Origin: Deltaproteobacteria bacterium
GTDB taxonomy: Bacteria > Myxococcota > Kuafuiibacteriia > Kuafuiibacteriales > Kuafuiibacteriaceae
Reading direction: 5' to 3'
DNA: 64,000 nucleotides
Assembly: GCA_020632995.1 (NCBI GenBank)
Contig: JACKEN010000004.1
Span: 124,001-188,000, forward strand
Part shown: positions 26,564 through 34,928 of the stretch, piece after piece
Position numbering within the stretch: position 1 is the stretch's first letter
Layout: each line of letters begins with the position of its first letter
Notes under the pieces: generated by a model
Database searches by the model: none
Seen by the model: only the letters and a program-made list of their open reading frames with translations
Told to the model about the DNA's origin: nothing
Program-made: the position numbers and the translations under genes

Positions 26564-27294
26564 TGCGGCGCAGGTTGGCTTGCGTGCTCGCCCTCGGGCT
26601 GGGCGTGACGGCGGGGTCGGCCTGGGCCGAGCCCCCGCCCCCCGCGGCGGCCGAGGCGCCCGCGCCCGAGCCGATCACGGCCGGGAAGGCGGGCGGAGAG
26701 GCGCCGCCAGCGGAGGGCGGCTCCGCGGAGACGGGTGGGACGGCTCCGCCGGCCCGGGACCCGCACGAGCAAGCGGAGCGCGCAGCGGGGCAGGGCCCCG
26801 CGGAGACGGGTGGGACGGCTCCGCCGGCCCGGGACCCGAGGCTAGAGGCAGAGAACGCCGAGGTGATCCGGCTCGCCGCAGACTACGACGGCGACCTCGC
26901 CGCGGTGGGCGGCCCCGACCAGGACGAGCGCGAGGCCCCGTCGATGGGCGGCGCCCTCGTGCAGATGTTCTTCGTGCTCGGGGCGGTGATCATCCTGGTG
27001 TACCTGCTCCTCGGCAAGCTCCTGCCGAAGGTGCTCAAGATCCCGATGCCGGGCCAGCAGCCGCGGATGATGCGGGTGGTGGACCGCCTCCCCATCGACC
27101 AGCGCCGGAGCATCCTGGTGGTGGCGGTGGGCGACGACTACTTCATGGTGGGGGCCTCCGAGGGGGGCATCAACCTGATCTCCCGGCTGGACGCCCAGAG
27201 CGTGCAGCAGGCCGCGGGCGCGGCCCAACCCAGCGGGCCCTCGGGCCTGTCGCGCTTCGCGGAGGCCCTGACCGGCCGTGGCAAGGAGAGTTGA
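26563..27294 (+). CDS. FliO-like membrane protein in T3SS operon
   Basis: 243 residues. After a signal-like leader and a ~90-residue Pro/Ala/Glu linker that contains two copies of a dispersed DNA repeat, one membrane helix (FFVLGAVIILVYLLLGKLL, about 139-157) precedes MRVVDRLPIDQRRSILVVAV and YFMVGASEGGINLI. That pattern is typical of FliO, the flagellar factor that helps assemble the SctR/FliP ring. Most non-flagellar T3SSs lack FliO. It overlaps the sctQ stop by one base and is followed 1 bp later by sctR, so it is in the core operon. Confidence 0.8.
   Translation: MRRRLACVLALGLGVTAGSAWAEPPPPAAAEAPAPEPITAGKAGGEAPPAEGGSAETGGTAPPARDPHEQAERAAGQGPAETGGTAPPARDPRLEAENAEVIRLAADYDGDLAAVGGPDQDEREAPSMGGALVQMFFVLGAVIILVYLLLGKLLPKVLKIPMPGQQPRMMRVVDRLPIDQRRSILVVAVGDDYFMVGASEGGINLISRLDAQSVQQAAGAAQPSGPSGLSRFAEALTGRGKES
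26717..26763 (+). repeat. Dispersed element, copy A (partial)
   Basis: Shares the right half of the element (ACGGGTGGGACGGCTCCGCC, then GGCCCGGGACCC) with copies B, C and D. It lies inside the fliO-like gene and encodes ETGGTAPPARDP in frame. Confidence 0.85.
26769..26838 (+). repeat. Dispersed element, copy B
   Basis: Starts GCAAGCGGAGCGCGCAG and ends CCGGCCCGGGACCCG, about 70 bp. Directly follows copy A and adds QAERAAG...TAPPARDP to the linker of the fliO-like protein. Confidence 0.9.
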
Positions 27295-27295
27295 C

Positions 27296-28351
27296 GTGGG
27301 CTTTCTTGAAGACCGAGGCCACTTCCTGACGAGGCCGGTGCGGGTGTGGCGGGTGACCGAGCCCCCCACCCCCAACCGGGCCGAGCGCCGGGCAGATCGA
27401 AGCCAGACCCGGCGACGCCGCGCCACCCCCGACGCCCGCCCCGCGCGCGCACCTGCATTTCACGTCGCCGAGGCCCCGCGCGTCCGCGCGCCGGAGCCGA
27501 TTCTGCCGGACCCCACCGTCCGCCGAGAGTGCGCCGTACCGCGGCGGGGCCGGTGGCTCGGGCTCGTCTCCGCCGCCCTCCTCACCCTCACCCTCGGCAC
27601 GGTGGCCTTCAGCGGCGAGGCCGAGGCCCAGCAGCGGCGGACCCGGCTCAAGCCCCAGGACCTGACCCTGAAGGGCTCGGTCGCCGCGCGCCCGCTGGTG
27701 CTGCTCGGCGCCCTCGGCATCCTCACCCTGCTGCCGTTCGTGATCATCATGGTCACGAGCTTCGTGAAGATCTCGGTCGTGCTCTCCATCGTGCGCTCGG
27801 CCATCGGCACCCAGCAGATCCCGCCGACCCAGGTCATCACCGGCATGGCGATCATCCTCACCGTCTACATCATGGCGCCGGTGGGGCTCGAGGTTTACAA
27901 AGCCACGCAAGATCTCATCCAGGAGAAGAGACCAGGCTCGTCGCTGGTGTCGGCCGAGACGGTGGACCTCGTCTTCGACGCCGCGGTGCAGGCGGAGGGC
28001 CCCATGAAGGGGTTCCTCGCCAAGAACAGCCACCTGAAGGACCGCGCGATGTTCTTCAGCATGGCCAAGCGCCTCCGCAAGCCCGAAGACCGGAACGGGG
28101 TGGGCCCCGACGACTTCATGGTCCTCGTGCCCTCCTTCGTCATCTCCGAGCTGAAGGAGGCGTTCCAGATCGGCTTCATCATCTTCGTGCCGTTCCTGGT
28201 CATCGACCTCATCGTCTCGAACATCCTGATGGCGCTGGGCATGCAGATGCTGTCGCCCACCACCATCTCCCTCCCCTTCAAGCTACTGCTCTTCGTGATG
28301 ATCGACGGCTGGTATCTCATCACCAAGGGCTTGATCACGGGGTACATCTGA
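27296..28351 (+). CDS. sctR: T3SS export gate protein SctR (FliP/YscR) with N-terminal extension
   Basis: 351 residues. The family core (about 130-351) has LLPFVIIMVTSFVKISVVLS, the long periplasmic loop, MVLVPSFVISELKEAFQIGF and the final membrane helices. Before it lie about 85 Arg/Pro-rich residues and a signal-peptide-like helix (LGLVSAALLTLTLGTVAFSG), so it is much longer than the usual ~215-250. GTG 27296 has GGAGAG 5 bases upstream and directly follows the fliO-like stop; a later start would still leave the leader. SctR forms the pentameric entry gate with SctS and SctT. Confidence 0.95.
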   Translation: MGFLEDRGHFLTRPVRVWRVTEPPTPNRAERRADRSQTRRRRATPDARPARAPAFHVAEAPRVRAPEPILPDPTVRRECAVPRRGRWLGLVSAALLTLTLGTVAFSGEAEAQQRRTRLKPQDLTLKGSVAARPLVLLGALGILTLLPFVIIMVTSFVKISVVLSIVRSAIGTQQIPPTQVITGMAIILTVYIMAPVGLEVYKATQDLIQEKRPGSSLVSAETVDLVFDAAVQAEGPMKGFLAKNSHLKDRAMFFSMAKRLRKPEDRNGVGPDDFMVLVPSFVISELKEAFQIGFIIFVPFLVIDLIVSNILMALGMQMLSPTTISLPFKLLLFVMIDGWYLITKGLITGYI

Positions 28352-28352
28352 C

Positions 28353-28625
28353 ATGGTCCAGGACTTCATCCTCAAGGTCGCGAACGAAGCCATCCTCCTC
28401 GTCCTGGTGATCTCCGCCCCCCCGGTGCTCCTGTCGCTCCTGGTGGGTCTGATCATCGCGCTCTTCCAGGCCGTCACCCAGGTCCAGGAGCAGACCCTCA
28501 CCTTCGTGCCGAAGGTGCTGGTGGTGTTCGGCACCCTCGCCATCATGGGCCCCACCCTCGGCGCCGCGATGGCGGAGTTCGGCCGCATCTGCTTCGAGGG
28601 CTTCGCCACGGTGGTCGGACACTGA
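28353..28625 (+). CDS. sctS: T3SS export gate protein SctS
   Basis: 90 residues, the standard length, with two membrane helices (AILLVLVISAPPVLLSLLVG and a second from about 51) joined by the conserved ALFQAVTQVQEQTLTFVPK loop. It packs around SctR in the export gate. Its ATG lies just after the sctR stop. Confidence 0.97.
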   Translation: MVQDFILKVANEAILLVLVISAPPVLLSLLVGLIIALFQAVTQVQEQTLTFVPKVLVVFGTLAIMGPTLGAAMAEFGRICFEGFATVVGH

Positions 28626-28627
28626 GC

Positions 28628-29131
28628 ATGCGCAGGCTGGCCGTCATGGTGGGCCTCGTGGCCGGCCTCGCCGCCGGCGCGCGCCCCACCCCCGCGCGCG
28701 CCGACGTGCTGGATGATCAGCCCGCGATCATCGGCGCGGTGACGATCGGGACCCTCGCCGGCATCACCACCAGCATCGCGGCCATCGTCTACTCGGTCCG
28801 CGGCCGGAGCTTCCACACCCCGTGGGTCGCGGTGTCCATGTTCTCGATCGCGGTCACCGGCTCCATGACGGTGGCCCTGATGGCCGACGGCGTGCAGAGC
28901 TCCCTGACCGGCTGGCACGTGCTGGGCGCCCTGTTCTTCGCCGCGCACACCGTGTGGCCGGGCTACTACGTGATCAAGAGCGCCGTCTCACCGGTGGAGC
29001 CGGGCGCGCCCTTCGACGCGCCGCCCGCCGCCGCGTGGGCGCCCGCCCCCACCCAGGATCCCTTCACCGCCCTCAGCCGCCCCCCAACCCCCACCGCGCC
29101 CGCCGCGCTCGCGCTCACCCTCCCCTTCTGA
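28628..29131 (+). CDS. Small multi-pass membrane protein between sctS and sctT
   Basis: 167 residues with a cleavable-looking leader (to ADVLDD), three hydrophobic helices (about 35-60, 68-90 and 98-118) and a Pro/Ala-rich tail. It lies in the otherwise tightly conserved R-S-T gene order, 2 bp after sctS and 8 bp before sctT. It is not a known gate subunit and no family was recognised. Co-expression with the gate suggests an accessory or structural role. Confidence 0.75.
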   Translation: MRRLAVMVGLVAGLAAGARPTPARADVLDDQPAIIGAVTIGTLAGITTSIAAIVYSVRGRSFHTPWVAVSMFSIAVTGSMTVALMADGVQSSLTGWHVLGALFFAAHTVWPGYYVIKSAVSPVEPGAPFDAPPAAAWAPAPTQDPFTALSRPPTPTAPAALALTLPF

Positions 29132-29139
29132 GGCCAACC

Positions 29140-29964
29140 ATGGACGGCGCGTTCGAGCGGATCATGGACGTCTTCGGGTGGCGGGGGGCCCTGTGGGACC
29201 CCCTGCTCCTCGGCGCCATCATGCTGATGCGCATCCTCCCGATCATCTTCCAGACCCCCTTCCTGGGCGGCAAGATGGTCCCCACCGAGACCCGCATGGG
29301 CCTCGCCGCCGGCCTCGCGATCCTGGTCTGGCCCTACGCCACCGCCAACGTCGCCCCCATGAACACCAACCCGATGGTGCTCGTGGCGCTCATGGGCAAG
29401 GAGCTCTTCATCGGCTTCAGCATCGGCTTCGTGGCCACCGAGCTGTTCTACGCCATGGAGTTCGCGGGCCGCGCCCTCGACACGATGCGCGGCTCCAACA
29501 TGGCCGAGGTGCAGGTGCCCGAGCTCGCGCTCCGCGTCTCCCCCGTCTCGCAGTTCAACTTTCAGTTCCTGCTCGTGATCTTCTGCGCCCTCAACGGCCA
29601 CGGGCACTTCATCGAGAGCATCATCAAGAGCTTCGAGCTGGTGCCCATCGACCAGTGGCCCAACCTCACCAACGGCTTCGAGCCGATGGTGAACCTGTTG
29701 ATGGAGTACACCTCTGGGCTCTTCGCGGTCGCGTTCGGCCTGGTGTTCCCAGGCCTGTTCGCCGCGTTCATGGTCGACGTGGTGTTCGGCATGTTCAACC
29801 GCATCGCCCCCCAGCTCAACGCGTACTTCATGGCGATGGGCATCAAGGCGATGGGCGGCCTCGCGATGTTCATGTTCGCGATGACCTTGATGGCAGGACA
29901 GCTTGCGCACCAGCTCGAGGACTCCCTGAAGTTCATTCGGCGCTGGATCGAGCTGTTCAACTGA
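29140..29964 (+). CDS. sctT: T3SS export gate protein SctT (FliR/YscT)
   Basis: 274 residues with about six membrane segments and recognisable FliR/SctT landmarks: LMRILPIIFQTPFLGGKMVP, GKELFIGFSIGFVATELFYA, and DVVFGMFNRIAPQLNAYFMA. It completes the SctRST gate. Its last 25 residues and some following bases are duplicated at 30680-30766. Confidence 0.97.
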   Translation: MDGAFERIMDVFGWRGALWDPLLLGAIMLMRILPIIFQTPFLGGKMVPTETRMGLAAGLAILVWPYATANVAPMNTNPMVLVALMGKELFIGFSIGFVATELFYAMEFAGRALDTMRGSNMAEVQVPELALRVSPVSQFNFQFLLVIFCALNGHGHFIESIIKSFELVPIDQWPNLTNGFEPMVNLLMEYTSGLFAVAFGLVFPGLFAAFMVDVVFGMFNRIAPQLNAYFMAMGIKAMGGLAMFMFAMTLMAGQLAHQLEDSLKFIRRWIELFN

Positions 29965-29972
29965 CGCCCGCG
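29887..29972 (+). repeat. Direct repeat, copy 1 (3' end of sctT)
   Basis: About 86 bp covering the last codons and stop of sctT. It matches 30680-30766 at all but about six or seven positions, most of them silent, so the encoded tail (LMAGQLAHQLEDS... to ELFN) is the same. Together the copies bracket a ~710-bp insertion. Confidence 0.9.
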
Positions 29973-30033
29973 GGGCTGTTTCGGGCAGGAGGAGCTGAAT
30001 AGCCCTACGCCTAGCCACCAAGGAGGACGAGCT

Positions 30034-30675
30034 ATGCTTCCCACTCGAGCCCTGATCGCGTTGATCGGCTTTGGCGTCATCGCATGTGGGTCAGACCCGG
30101 ATGACCCGCTCACCTGCGATCCCACAAGCGTTTTCGCGGAGGTCCCGCCCACATGGGACTACGTCCCCTACAATCCACACCAGGACTTTGCAGGGCAACA
30201 GCCATCAGTGGGCTCGTGGAGAGACACACTTGTGGCCTGGACATTCACGCTCGAAGGGTCCTGGACCGACGGCAGCACGGACGCAGTCACGTTCGAGTTC
30301 GATGGTGCTACCACTCTTGAGGTCCAGGAGGTTCACAGCACAGATGAAAGCTGCAACTACTCCGAGGTCACCAGCTCAGTCGCTTTCGATTCCGAGTACC
30401 GGTTATCGTTCGCCGACGGCGCCTATACCTTGACCGGCCCAGCCAAGAGCAGATGGCTGGGCTGGGACGCTGGATATGCTGTGGGGTTCTACTCGGGCAG
30501 CATCGCGGGGCCTGATTGCCCGTGTACCCTGCACTCTACTCTGGAGATCTACTCCGGCATCGATCCCATCGATCAGGAACGGCTCGCTGGACCCGGGGGC
30601 CTCACGTTGGAGACCGAGACCTCTACGCGCATCTTCCAACCAGACAGCGTCTTTCTCAGCGTGGCTGCCCGCTAG
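30034..30675 (+). CDS. Lipoprotein of unknown function inside the sctT 3'-end duplication
   Basis: 213 residues with a lipobox (FGVIAC, Cys near 18) and a secreted beta-rich body containing several Cys (CNY, CPC). No family was recognised. AAGGAGG lies upstream of ATG 30034. Base composition is visibly less GC-rich than the flanking genes, with more A/T at wobble positions. The gene is bounded by two copies of the sctT 3' end, so it was probably acquired by an insertion that kept or restored the sctT tail. Confidence 0.8.
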   Translation: MLPTRALIALIGFGVIACGSDPDDPLTCDPTSVFAEVPPTWDYVPYNPHQDFAGQQPSVGSWRDTLVAWTFTLEGSWTDGSTDAVTFEFDGATTLEVQEVHSTDESCNYSEVTSSVAFDSEYRLSFADGAYTLTGPAKSRWLGWDAGYAVGFYSGSIAGPDCPCTLHSTLEIYSGIDPIDQERLAGPGGLTLETETSTRIFQPDSVFLSVAAR

Positions 30676-30679
30676 ATCC

Positions 30680-30766
30680 CTGATGGCAGGCCAGCTTGCG
30701 CACCAACTCGAGGACTCCCTGAAGTTCATCCGGCGCTGGATCGAGCTGTTCAACTAACGCCTGCGG
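30680..30766 (+). pseudogene. Duplicated 3' fragment of sctT (direct repeat, copy 2)
   Basis: Encodes the last ~25 residues of sctT (LMAGQLAHQL...WIELFN) followed by TAA instead of TGA. It has no start codon or ribosome site of its own and is not a gene. The few differences from copy 1 are mostly silent, meaning either that the fragment was functional as the sctT end before the event or that the copy came from a close relative. Confidence 0.9.
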
Positions 30767-30830
30767 GTTTCCCAACCTGACCCTGGGGCGGGGGCGACGG
30801 ACCCGGACCTTGGGTAGTATCACCCCCGCG

Positions 30831-32654
30831 ATGCGCGCCCCGCTCGCCGCCCTCGCCCTGTGCCTGGCCAACCTCGCGGCGTGCCGGAGCGGGCCCACCC
30901 CCGAGGAGCTCTACGTGCTCCGGAACCAGCCCCGCCCCCTCGGCCCGGTGGCGCTCCGCGACGCCAGCACGAAGACGCTGCGGGTCCGGGTGTGGGCGGA
31001 CGAGGGCCACGCGCGCGCGGTGATGGGCTGGCAGGTCCGCTTTCACGAGCAGGTGGCCGCGGCCAACCCGGTGCTGGTCGCGAACCTCGGGCTGGAGCTG
31101 GAGGTGGTGACGGTGCGCCCCTGGCCCCGGGACGGCGGGCGGGGTGATCTCATCGACGACGTCAACGCCCTGATGGCGCACGACAAGGGTGACGACGTGG
31201 ACCTCGTCATCGGCCTCGTGACCCCGCTGTCGACCTTCAACCCCACCTTCAGCGCGCTGGGCCGCGCGAACGTGCTCGGCCGCCACATCGTCATGCGCAG
31301 CACCGACGCGCCGGAAGAGATGGCGGCCTTCGAGCAGGCGCTCCGCAAGGCGAGCGCGGAGGCGAGGGCCGACCTCTATCAGGCCCGCCTCCGCCACAAG
31401 GAGACCCTGCTCCTGCTGCACGAGGTCGGGCACATCCTGGGCGCCCCGCACGTGTTCATGGACCGCGCGGTGATGTCCCCGCACTACGACCCCCAGCAGG
31501 ACGGCTTCGCCCCCGAGTCCCTGGAGCTGATGCGGATGGCGGTGGCGGCGTGGGAGCCCGGGCGCGGGGTGCCCCGGGAGACGCGCGAGGCGATGGCCGC
31601 CCACCTCGAGCAGCGTCGGTGGCCGGGGTGGTCGGACGAGGGCCGGGCACAGTACGCCCGCGCCTTCCGCACCGGCCGCATGCCGGACGAGGCGCCGCAC
31701 GAGCCGACGAGCCCGCCCCGCGCGGCCGAGCCCGCCTCTAAGCCGGCGCCGCTGAGCCCCCGCGAGCGGGTGGCCGAGGCCCTCGAGCGCGGCGCGCCCG
31801 ACGAGGCCTGGGCCCGCCTCACCCCGCTCCTCGACATGAGCGGCCATGATCCCGAGCTCGTCAACCTGGCCTGCGAGGTCCAGATCACCCGGGACCCGAC
31901 GTCGGACGAGGCGCGCGCGTGGTGCGAGCGGGCGGTGGCGGCCAGGCCGGAGCGCCCGGGGCCCCACCTGCGGCTGGCCGCCACCCAGCAGCGGCGCGAT
32001 CGCGCTGGCGCCCTCGCCTCGGTGCAGGCGGCCGAGGCCCGCATCGCGAGCCTGCCCGAGGAGGAGCGGCGGCCCTGGTACGGCGCGGTGGCCCAGTCGT
32101 ACCAGGCGCTCGACGCCTACGCGATGTCGGCCCGGATCCGCGACCAGGGCGACCCCGAACTCGCAAGGGAGCTTGCGGTGCAGGAACGCGATGCGCGGCG
32201 CGCGGCCCACCTCGAAGTGGGCCAGCTCCCCCCCGAGCAGGAGCCCGAGTTCTTCGCCCTCGCGCGGGCGCTCCTCGACGCCCTACGGGCGCGGGACTTC
32301 GCGGGCGCGGAGACCACGCGCAAGGCGCTGGCCGCCCGCTTCCCCGCCGTGGCGGGCCCGCACGAGCACATGTGCATCGCGGCGGCGGAGCAGCGCGAGT
32401 TCGCGGTGGCCGCAGCTGCCTGCGGTGACGCCCATCGGCTCGCCCCCCGGGCCCCGAAGCCCCTCCTCGCCCTGGGGATGGTCGCCTTCGCCCGGGGCCG
32501 CCCACGGCAGGCCATCCGGCCCCTGGAGCAGGCGATCGCCCTCGGCGAGGCGCCGCCGGACGCCTACACCCTGCTCAGCGCCGCCTACCGCGCCACCGGC
32601 CAGGCCAAGAAGGCCGACGCGCTGGAGCGCAGCACCCCCCGCCGCCCCGAGTGA
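30831..32654 (+). CDS. Lipoprotein with metzincin-type zinc site and TPR repeats
   Basis: 607 residues. After a lipobox (LANLAAC) the N-terminal ~260 residues carry the zinc motif HEVGHILGAPH (His197, His201, His207), the HExxHxxGxxH pattern of metzincin or matrixin-like proteases, plus a downstream Met-turn-like VMSPHYD. The C-terminal half is TPR-like helical pairs (about 300-600). It is probably an outer-membrane or periplasmic peptidase. It sits between sctT and sctU in the locus, but no T3SS role is evident. Confidence 0.8.
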   Translation: MRAPLAALALCLANLAACRSGPTPEELYVLRNQPRPLGPVALRDASTKTLRVRVWADEGHARAVMGWQVRFHEQVAAANPVLVANLGLELEVVTVRPWPRDGGRGDLIDDVNALMAHDKGDDVDLVIGLVTPLSTFNPTFSALGRANVLGRHIVMRSTDAPEEMAAFEQALRKASAEARADLYQARLRHKETLLLLHEVGHILGAPHVFMDRAVMSPHYDPQQDGFAPESLELMRMAVAAWEPGRGVPRETREAMAAHLEQRRWPGWSDEGRAQYARAFRTGRMPDEAPHEPTSPPRAAEPASKPAPLSPRERVAEALERGAPDEAWARLTPLLDMSGHDPELVNLACEVQITRDPTSDEARAWCERAVAARPERPGPHLRLAATQQRRDRAGALASVQAAEARIASLPEEERRPWYGAVAQSYQALDAYAMSARIRDQGDPELARELAVQERDARRAAHLEVGQLPPEQEPEFFALARALLDALRARDFAGAETTRKALAARFPAVAGPHEHMCIAAAEQREFAVAAAACGDAHRLAPRAPKPLLALGMVAFARGRPRQAIRPLEQAIALGEAPPDAYTLLSAAYRATGQAKKADALERSTPRRPE

Positions 32655-32660
32655 CCAAGC

Positions 32661-33614
32661 TCAGATCGGGTCCACCACCTCGTGCAGCGCCCGCTCGAGC
32701 GAGCGCGGCTCGAGCTCCTGGATCCGCAACCCAGCCTGCCCACGACGCTTGATCACGAACAGGCTCCCCGGCACCGGGACGAAGGTGGCGTCCCGCACCA
32801 CCCACCCCTCGGCCCGGAAGTCGAAGCGGGTCAAGACGGAGCGCGCCCCCTGCACCAGCCCCACCGCCAGGTCGCGAAGGTAGGGCTTGAGCTGAAAGCC
32901 GCCTTGCACCGGGCGCAGGATGTCCTTCGCCTCGAGGCTCCGGAGCGCCGCCCGCCACTCGGCCTCGGTCGGCACCGGCGGGGGCGGGATCCCGCCCGCC
33001 TCGCCCCCCACCAGGCGCGGGGTCGCGCCGGGCACGAGCACCGCGCCGTCGAGGGTGCTCTCCATCGGGCCGAGCTGAGCGTCATCGCCCAGGACCGCGG
33101 GGGCCTCGGCGTCCACCGCCAGCTCCTGGGCGAAGGCCAACAGGGCGAAGTGCTCGGGCGCGTCGAGGCCGAGCTCGATGAAGTCGCCGGTGGAGCGCCG
33201 GGGCGCGAAGCGCTCCCGCACCGACTGGAAGATCTCCCGCGCCTCGAGCACCGGCCCGAGCCGGTGGCGGTCGCCGGGGCGGGCGTGCTCCACGTAGGCG
33301 CCGGTCCGCTCGTAGACGTCCATGACGCGCTCGGCCTGGCCGGGGCCGGTGGCGAGGAGCACCACCCGCGCGTCGGGCTCGGACACCACGAGCACCCGCC
33401 GGGTCAGGTCGCGGTCGGGCGAGAAGCCCCGGCGCTCCACCAGGCCCCGGCGCACGAGGGAGCGGGTCCCCACCTCGATGCGTGCCGGATCGGGCGGTGG
33501 CTGGATCGGCCCGAAGGGGCAGTGCTCGTCCCCGTACAGCTCCAGGGTCAGCCGGAGCGCCAGGAGCTCGGCCTCGTCGAGGTCGATGGCGCGTGCGAGC
33601 GGAGCGTCCGTCAT
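32661..33614 (-). CDS. Unknown protein convergent with TPR metalloprotease
   Basis: 317 residues. The N-terminal region (about 10-70) looks like a winged helix (ELLALRLTLELYG, then VGTRSLVRRGLVERRG). A middle alpha/beta region follows, and a C-terminal half with a second helix-turn pattern (WRAALRSLEAKDILRP) and beta strands (SVLTRFDFRAEG). No catalytic motif is seen. It may be a regulator or a T3SS-linked cytoplasmic protein; it is divergent from sctU with a 53-bp gap. No family was recognised. Confidence 0.6.
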   Translation of the reverse strand: MTDAPLARAIDLDEAELLALRLTLELYGDEHCPFGPIQPPPDPARIEVGTRSLVRRGLVERRGFSPDRDLTRRVLVVSEPDARVVLLATGPGQAERVMDVYERTGAYVEHARPGDRHRLGPVLEAREIFQSVRERFAPRRSTGDFIELGLDAPEHFALLAFAQELAVDAEAPAVLGDDAQLGPMESTLDGAVLVPGATPRLVGGEAGGIPPPPVPTEAEWRAALRSLEAKDILRPVQGGFQLKPYLRDLAVGLVQGARSVLTRFDFRAEGWVVRDATFVPVPGSLFVIKRRGQAGLRIQELEPRSLERALHEVVDPI

Positions 33615-33667
33615 GCCGATCTCGAAGGATGTAGCACGCGCCGCTGCAAGCCTGCTAGCGTGGCGCC

Positions 33668-34885
33668 GTGGGCGATACTGGGGAGAAAACCGAGGAAGCA
33701 ACCCCAGAAAAGCTCCGCAAGGCCCAGGAGGAGGGGCAGGTCCCCAAGAGCCAGGACTTCGTGGGCGCCCTCGGCTTCGCGATCGGCTTCCTGGCCCTGG
33801 TGGGCCTGCTCTCGTACGTCTTCACCGCGGTCGAGGAGTTCACCCGCGCCGCGATCGACGCCGCGACCCGGGAGCCCACCCCCGCCACCATCTCCCGCCT
33901 CATCCGGGACGCGGTGCCGCTGATCTTGAAGCTCTCCTTGCCGATCGCCATGGCCGTCTTCGTCATGGGCGTCTTCTCGAACGTCCTGCAGACCGGCTTC
34001 TTCCTCGCCTTCAAGGTGCTCACCCCGAAGCTCGACAAGATCAACCCGGTGAACGGCCTCAAGGGCCTCTTCAAGGTGAAGAAGTTCGTCGAGCTCTTGA
34101 AGAACATGCTGAAGATGGGCCTCGCGGCCTGGCTGGCGTGGAGCATCATGAAGGACGCGCTCTACGACATGACCCTCGCGGTGACGCTGCCCATCCGTCA
34201 GTCCGTCGACTACAGCGCCTCGCTCCTGTTCGAGTACCTGATCAAGACGGTGGTGCTCTTCGTCGTCATCGGCGTGGCCGACCTGCTCTACTCCAGGAAG
34301 CAGTTCAACAAGGAGCAGATGATGTCGAAGTACGACGTCAAGCAGGAGTACAAGCAGCAGGAAGGCGATCCCCAGATGAAGGGCCAGCGGCGGCAGCTGG
34401 CCCACGAGCTCCTCTTCAGTGGAGGGATGCAGAACGTGAAGAACGCGGACGCGGTGGTCGTGAACCCCGAGCACATCGCGGTGGCGATCAAGTACGATCA
34501 GGACAAGGACAAGGCGCCCAAGGTCGTGGCCAAGGGGATGCGCAAGCACGCCGAGGCGATCAAGGAGCTGGCCAAGCAGTACGGCGTCCCGATCCTGAGG
34601 AACGTGCCGCTCGCCCAGGCCCTCAACAAGCTGGACATCGACGAGGACGTGCCCGAGGACCTCTACGAGGCGGTGGCCGAGGTCCTCGCCTTCGTCTACA
34701 AGATCAAGGAAGAGCAGGAGAACCGGCAGCAGAAGCAGGCCGACGATCGGGACGCGGCCAGGAAGGCCCGCATGGCCCAGATGGGCCGGCACGCCGCGCC
34801 GCCCTCAGCCCCCGGCGGATCGGGTCAGGGCCCCGGCGCCCCCGGCGGGGGGCCGGTGCGGGGCGGCGGGCGCCTGAAGGGGTGA
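33668..34885 (+). CDS. sctU: T3SS switch protein SctU (FlhB/YscU) with NPEH motif
   Basis: 405 residues from GTG 33668. It starts with the family hallmark EKTEEATPEKLRKAQEEGQV, has four membrane helices (about 35-215), and a cytoplasmic domain. The autocleavage motif, NPTH in nearly all relatives, reads NPEH (Asn266-Pro-Glu-His269), followed by IAVAIKYD as usual. A basic, Gly/Pro-rich tail extends past the usual end. Asn and Pro, the cyclisation and scissile residues, are kept, so cleavage may still occur but the Thr side chain is lost. It begins the U-x-chaperone-substrate-chaperone-V set. Confidence 0.95.
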   Translation: MGDTGEKTEEATPEKLRKAQEEGQVPKSQDFVGALGFAIGFLALVGLLSYVFTAVEEFTRAAIDAATREPTPATISRLIRDAVPLILKLSLPIAMAVFVMGVFSNVLQTGFFLAFKVLTPKLDKINPVNGLKGLFKVKKFVELLKNMLKMGLAAWLAWSIMKDALYDMTLAVTLPIRQSVDYSASLLFEYLIKTVVLFVVIGVADLLYSRKQFNKEQMMSKYDVKQEYKQQEGDPQMKGQRRQLAHELLFSGGMQNVKNADAVVVNPEHIAVAIKYDQDKDKAPKVVAKGMRKHAEAIKELAKQYGVPILRNVPLAQALNKLDIDEDVPEDLYEAVAEVLAFVYKIKEEQENRQQKQADDRDAARKARMAQMGRHAAPPSAPGGSGQGPGAPGGGPVRGGGRLKG

Positions 34886-34928
34886 TTGATCCCGGGCCCC
34901 CTTCGGCCCCACTCTAGGAGCGCACACC

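Noticed and set aside
30476..30757. Small gene ending in the sctT tail after the lipoprotein
   Set aside because: The frame is out of phase with the lipoprotein and has no start signal of its own. Only the duplicated sctT end looks like protein.
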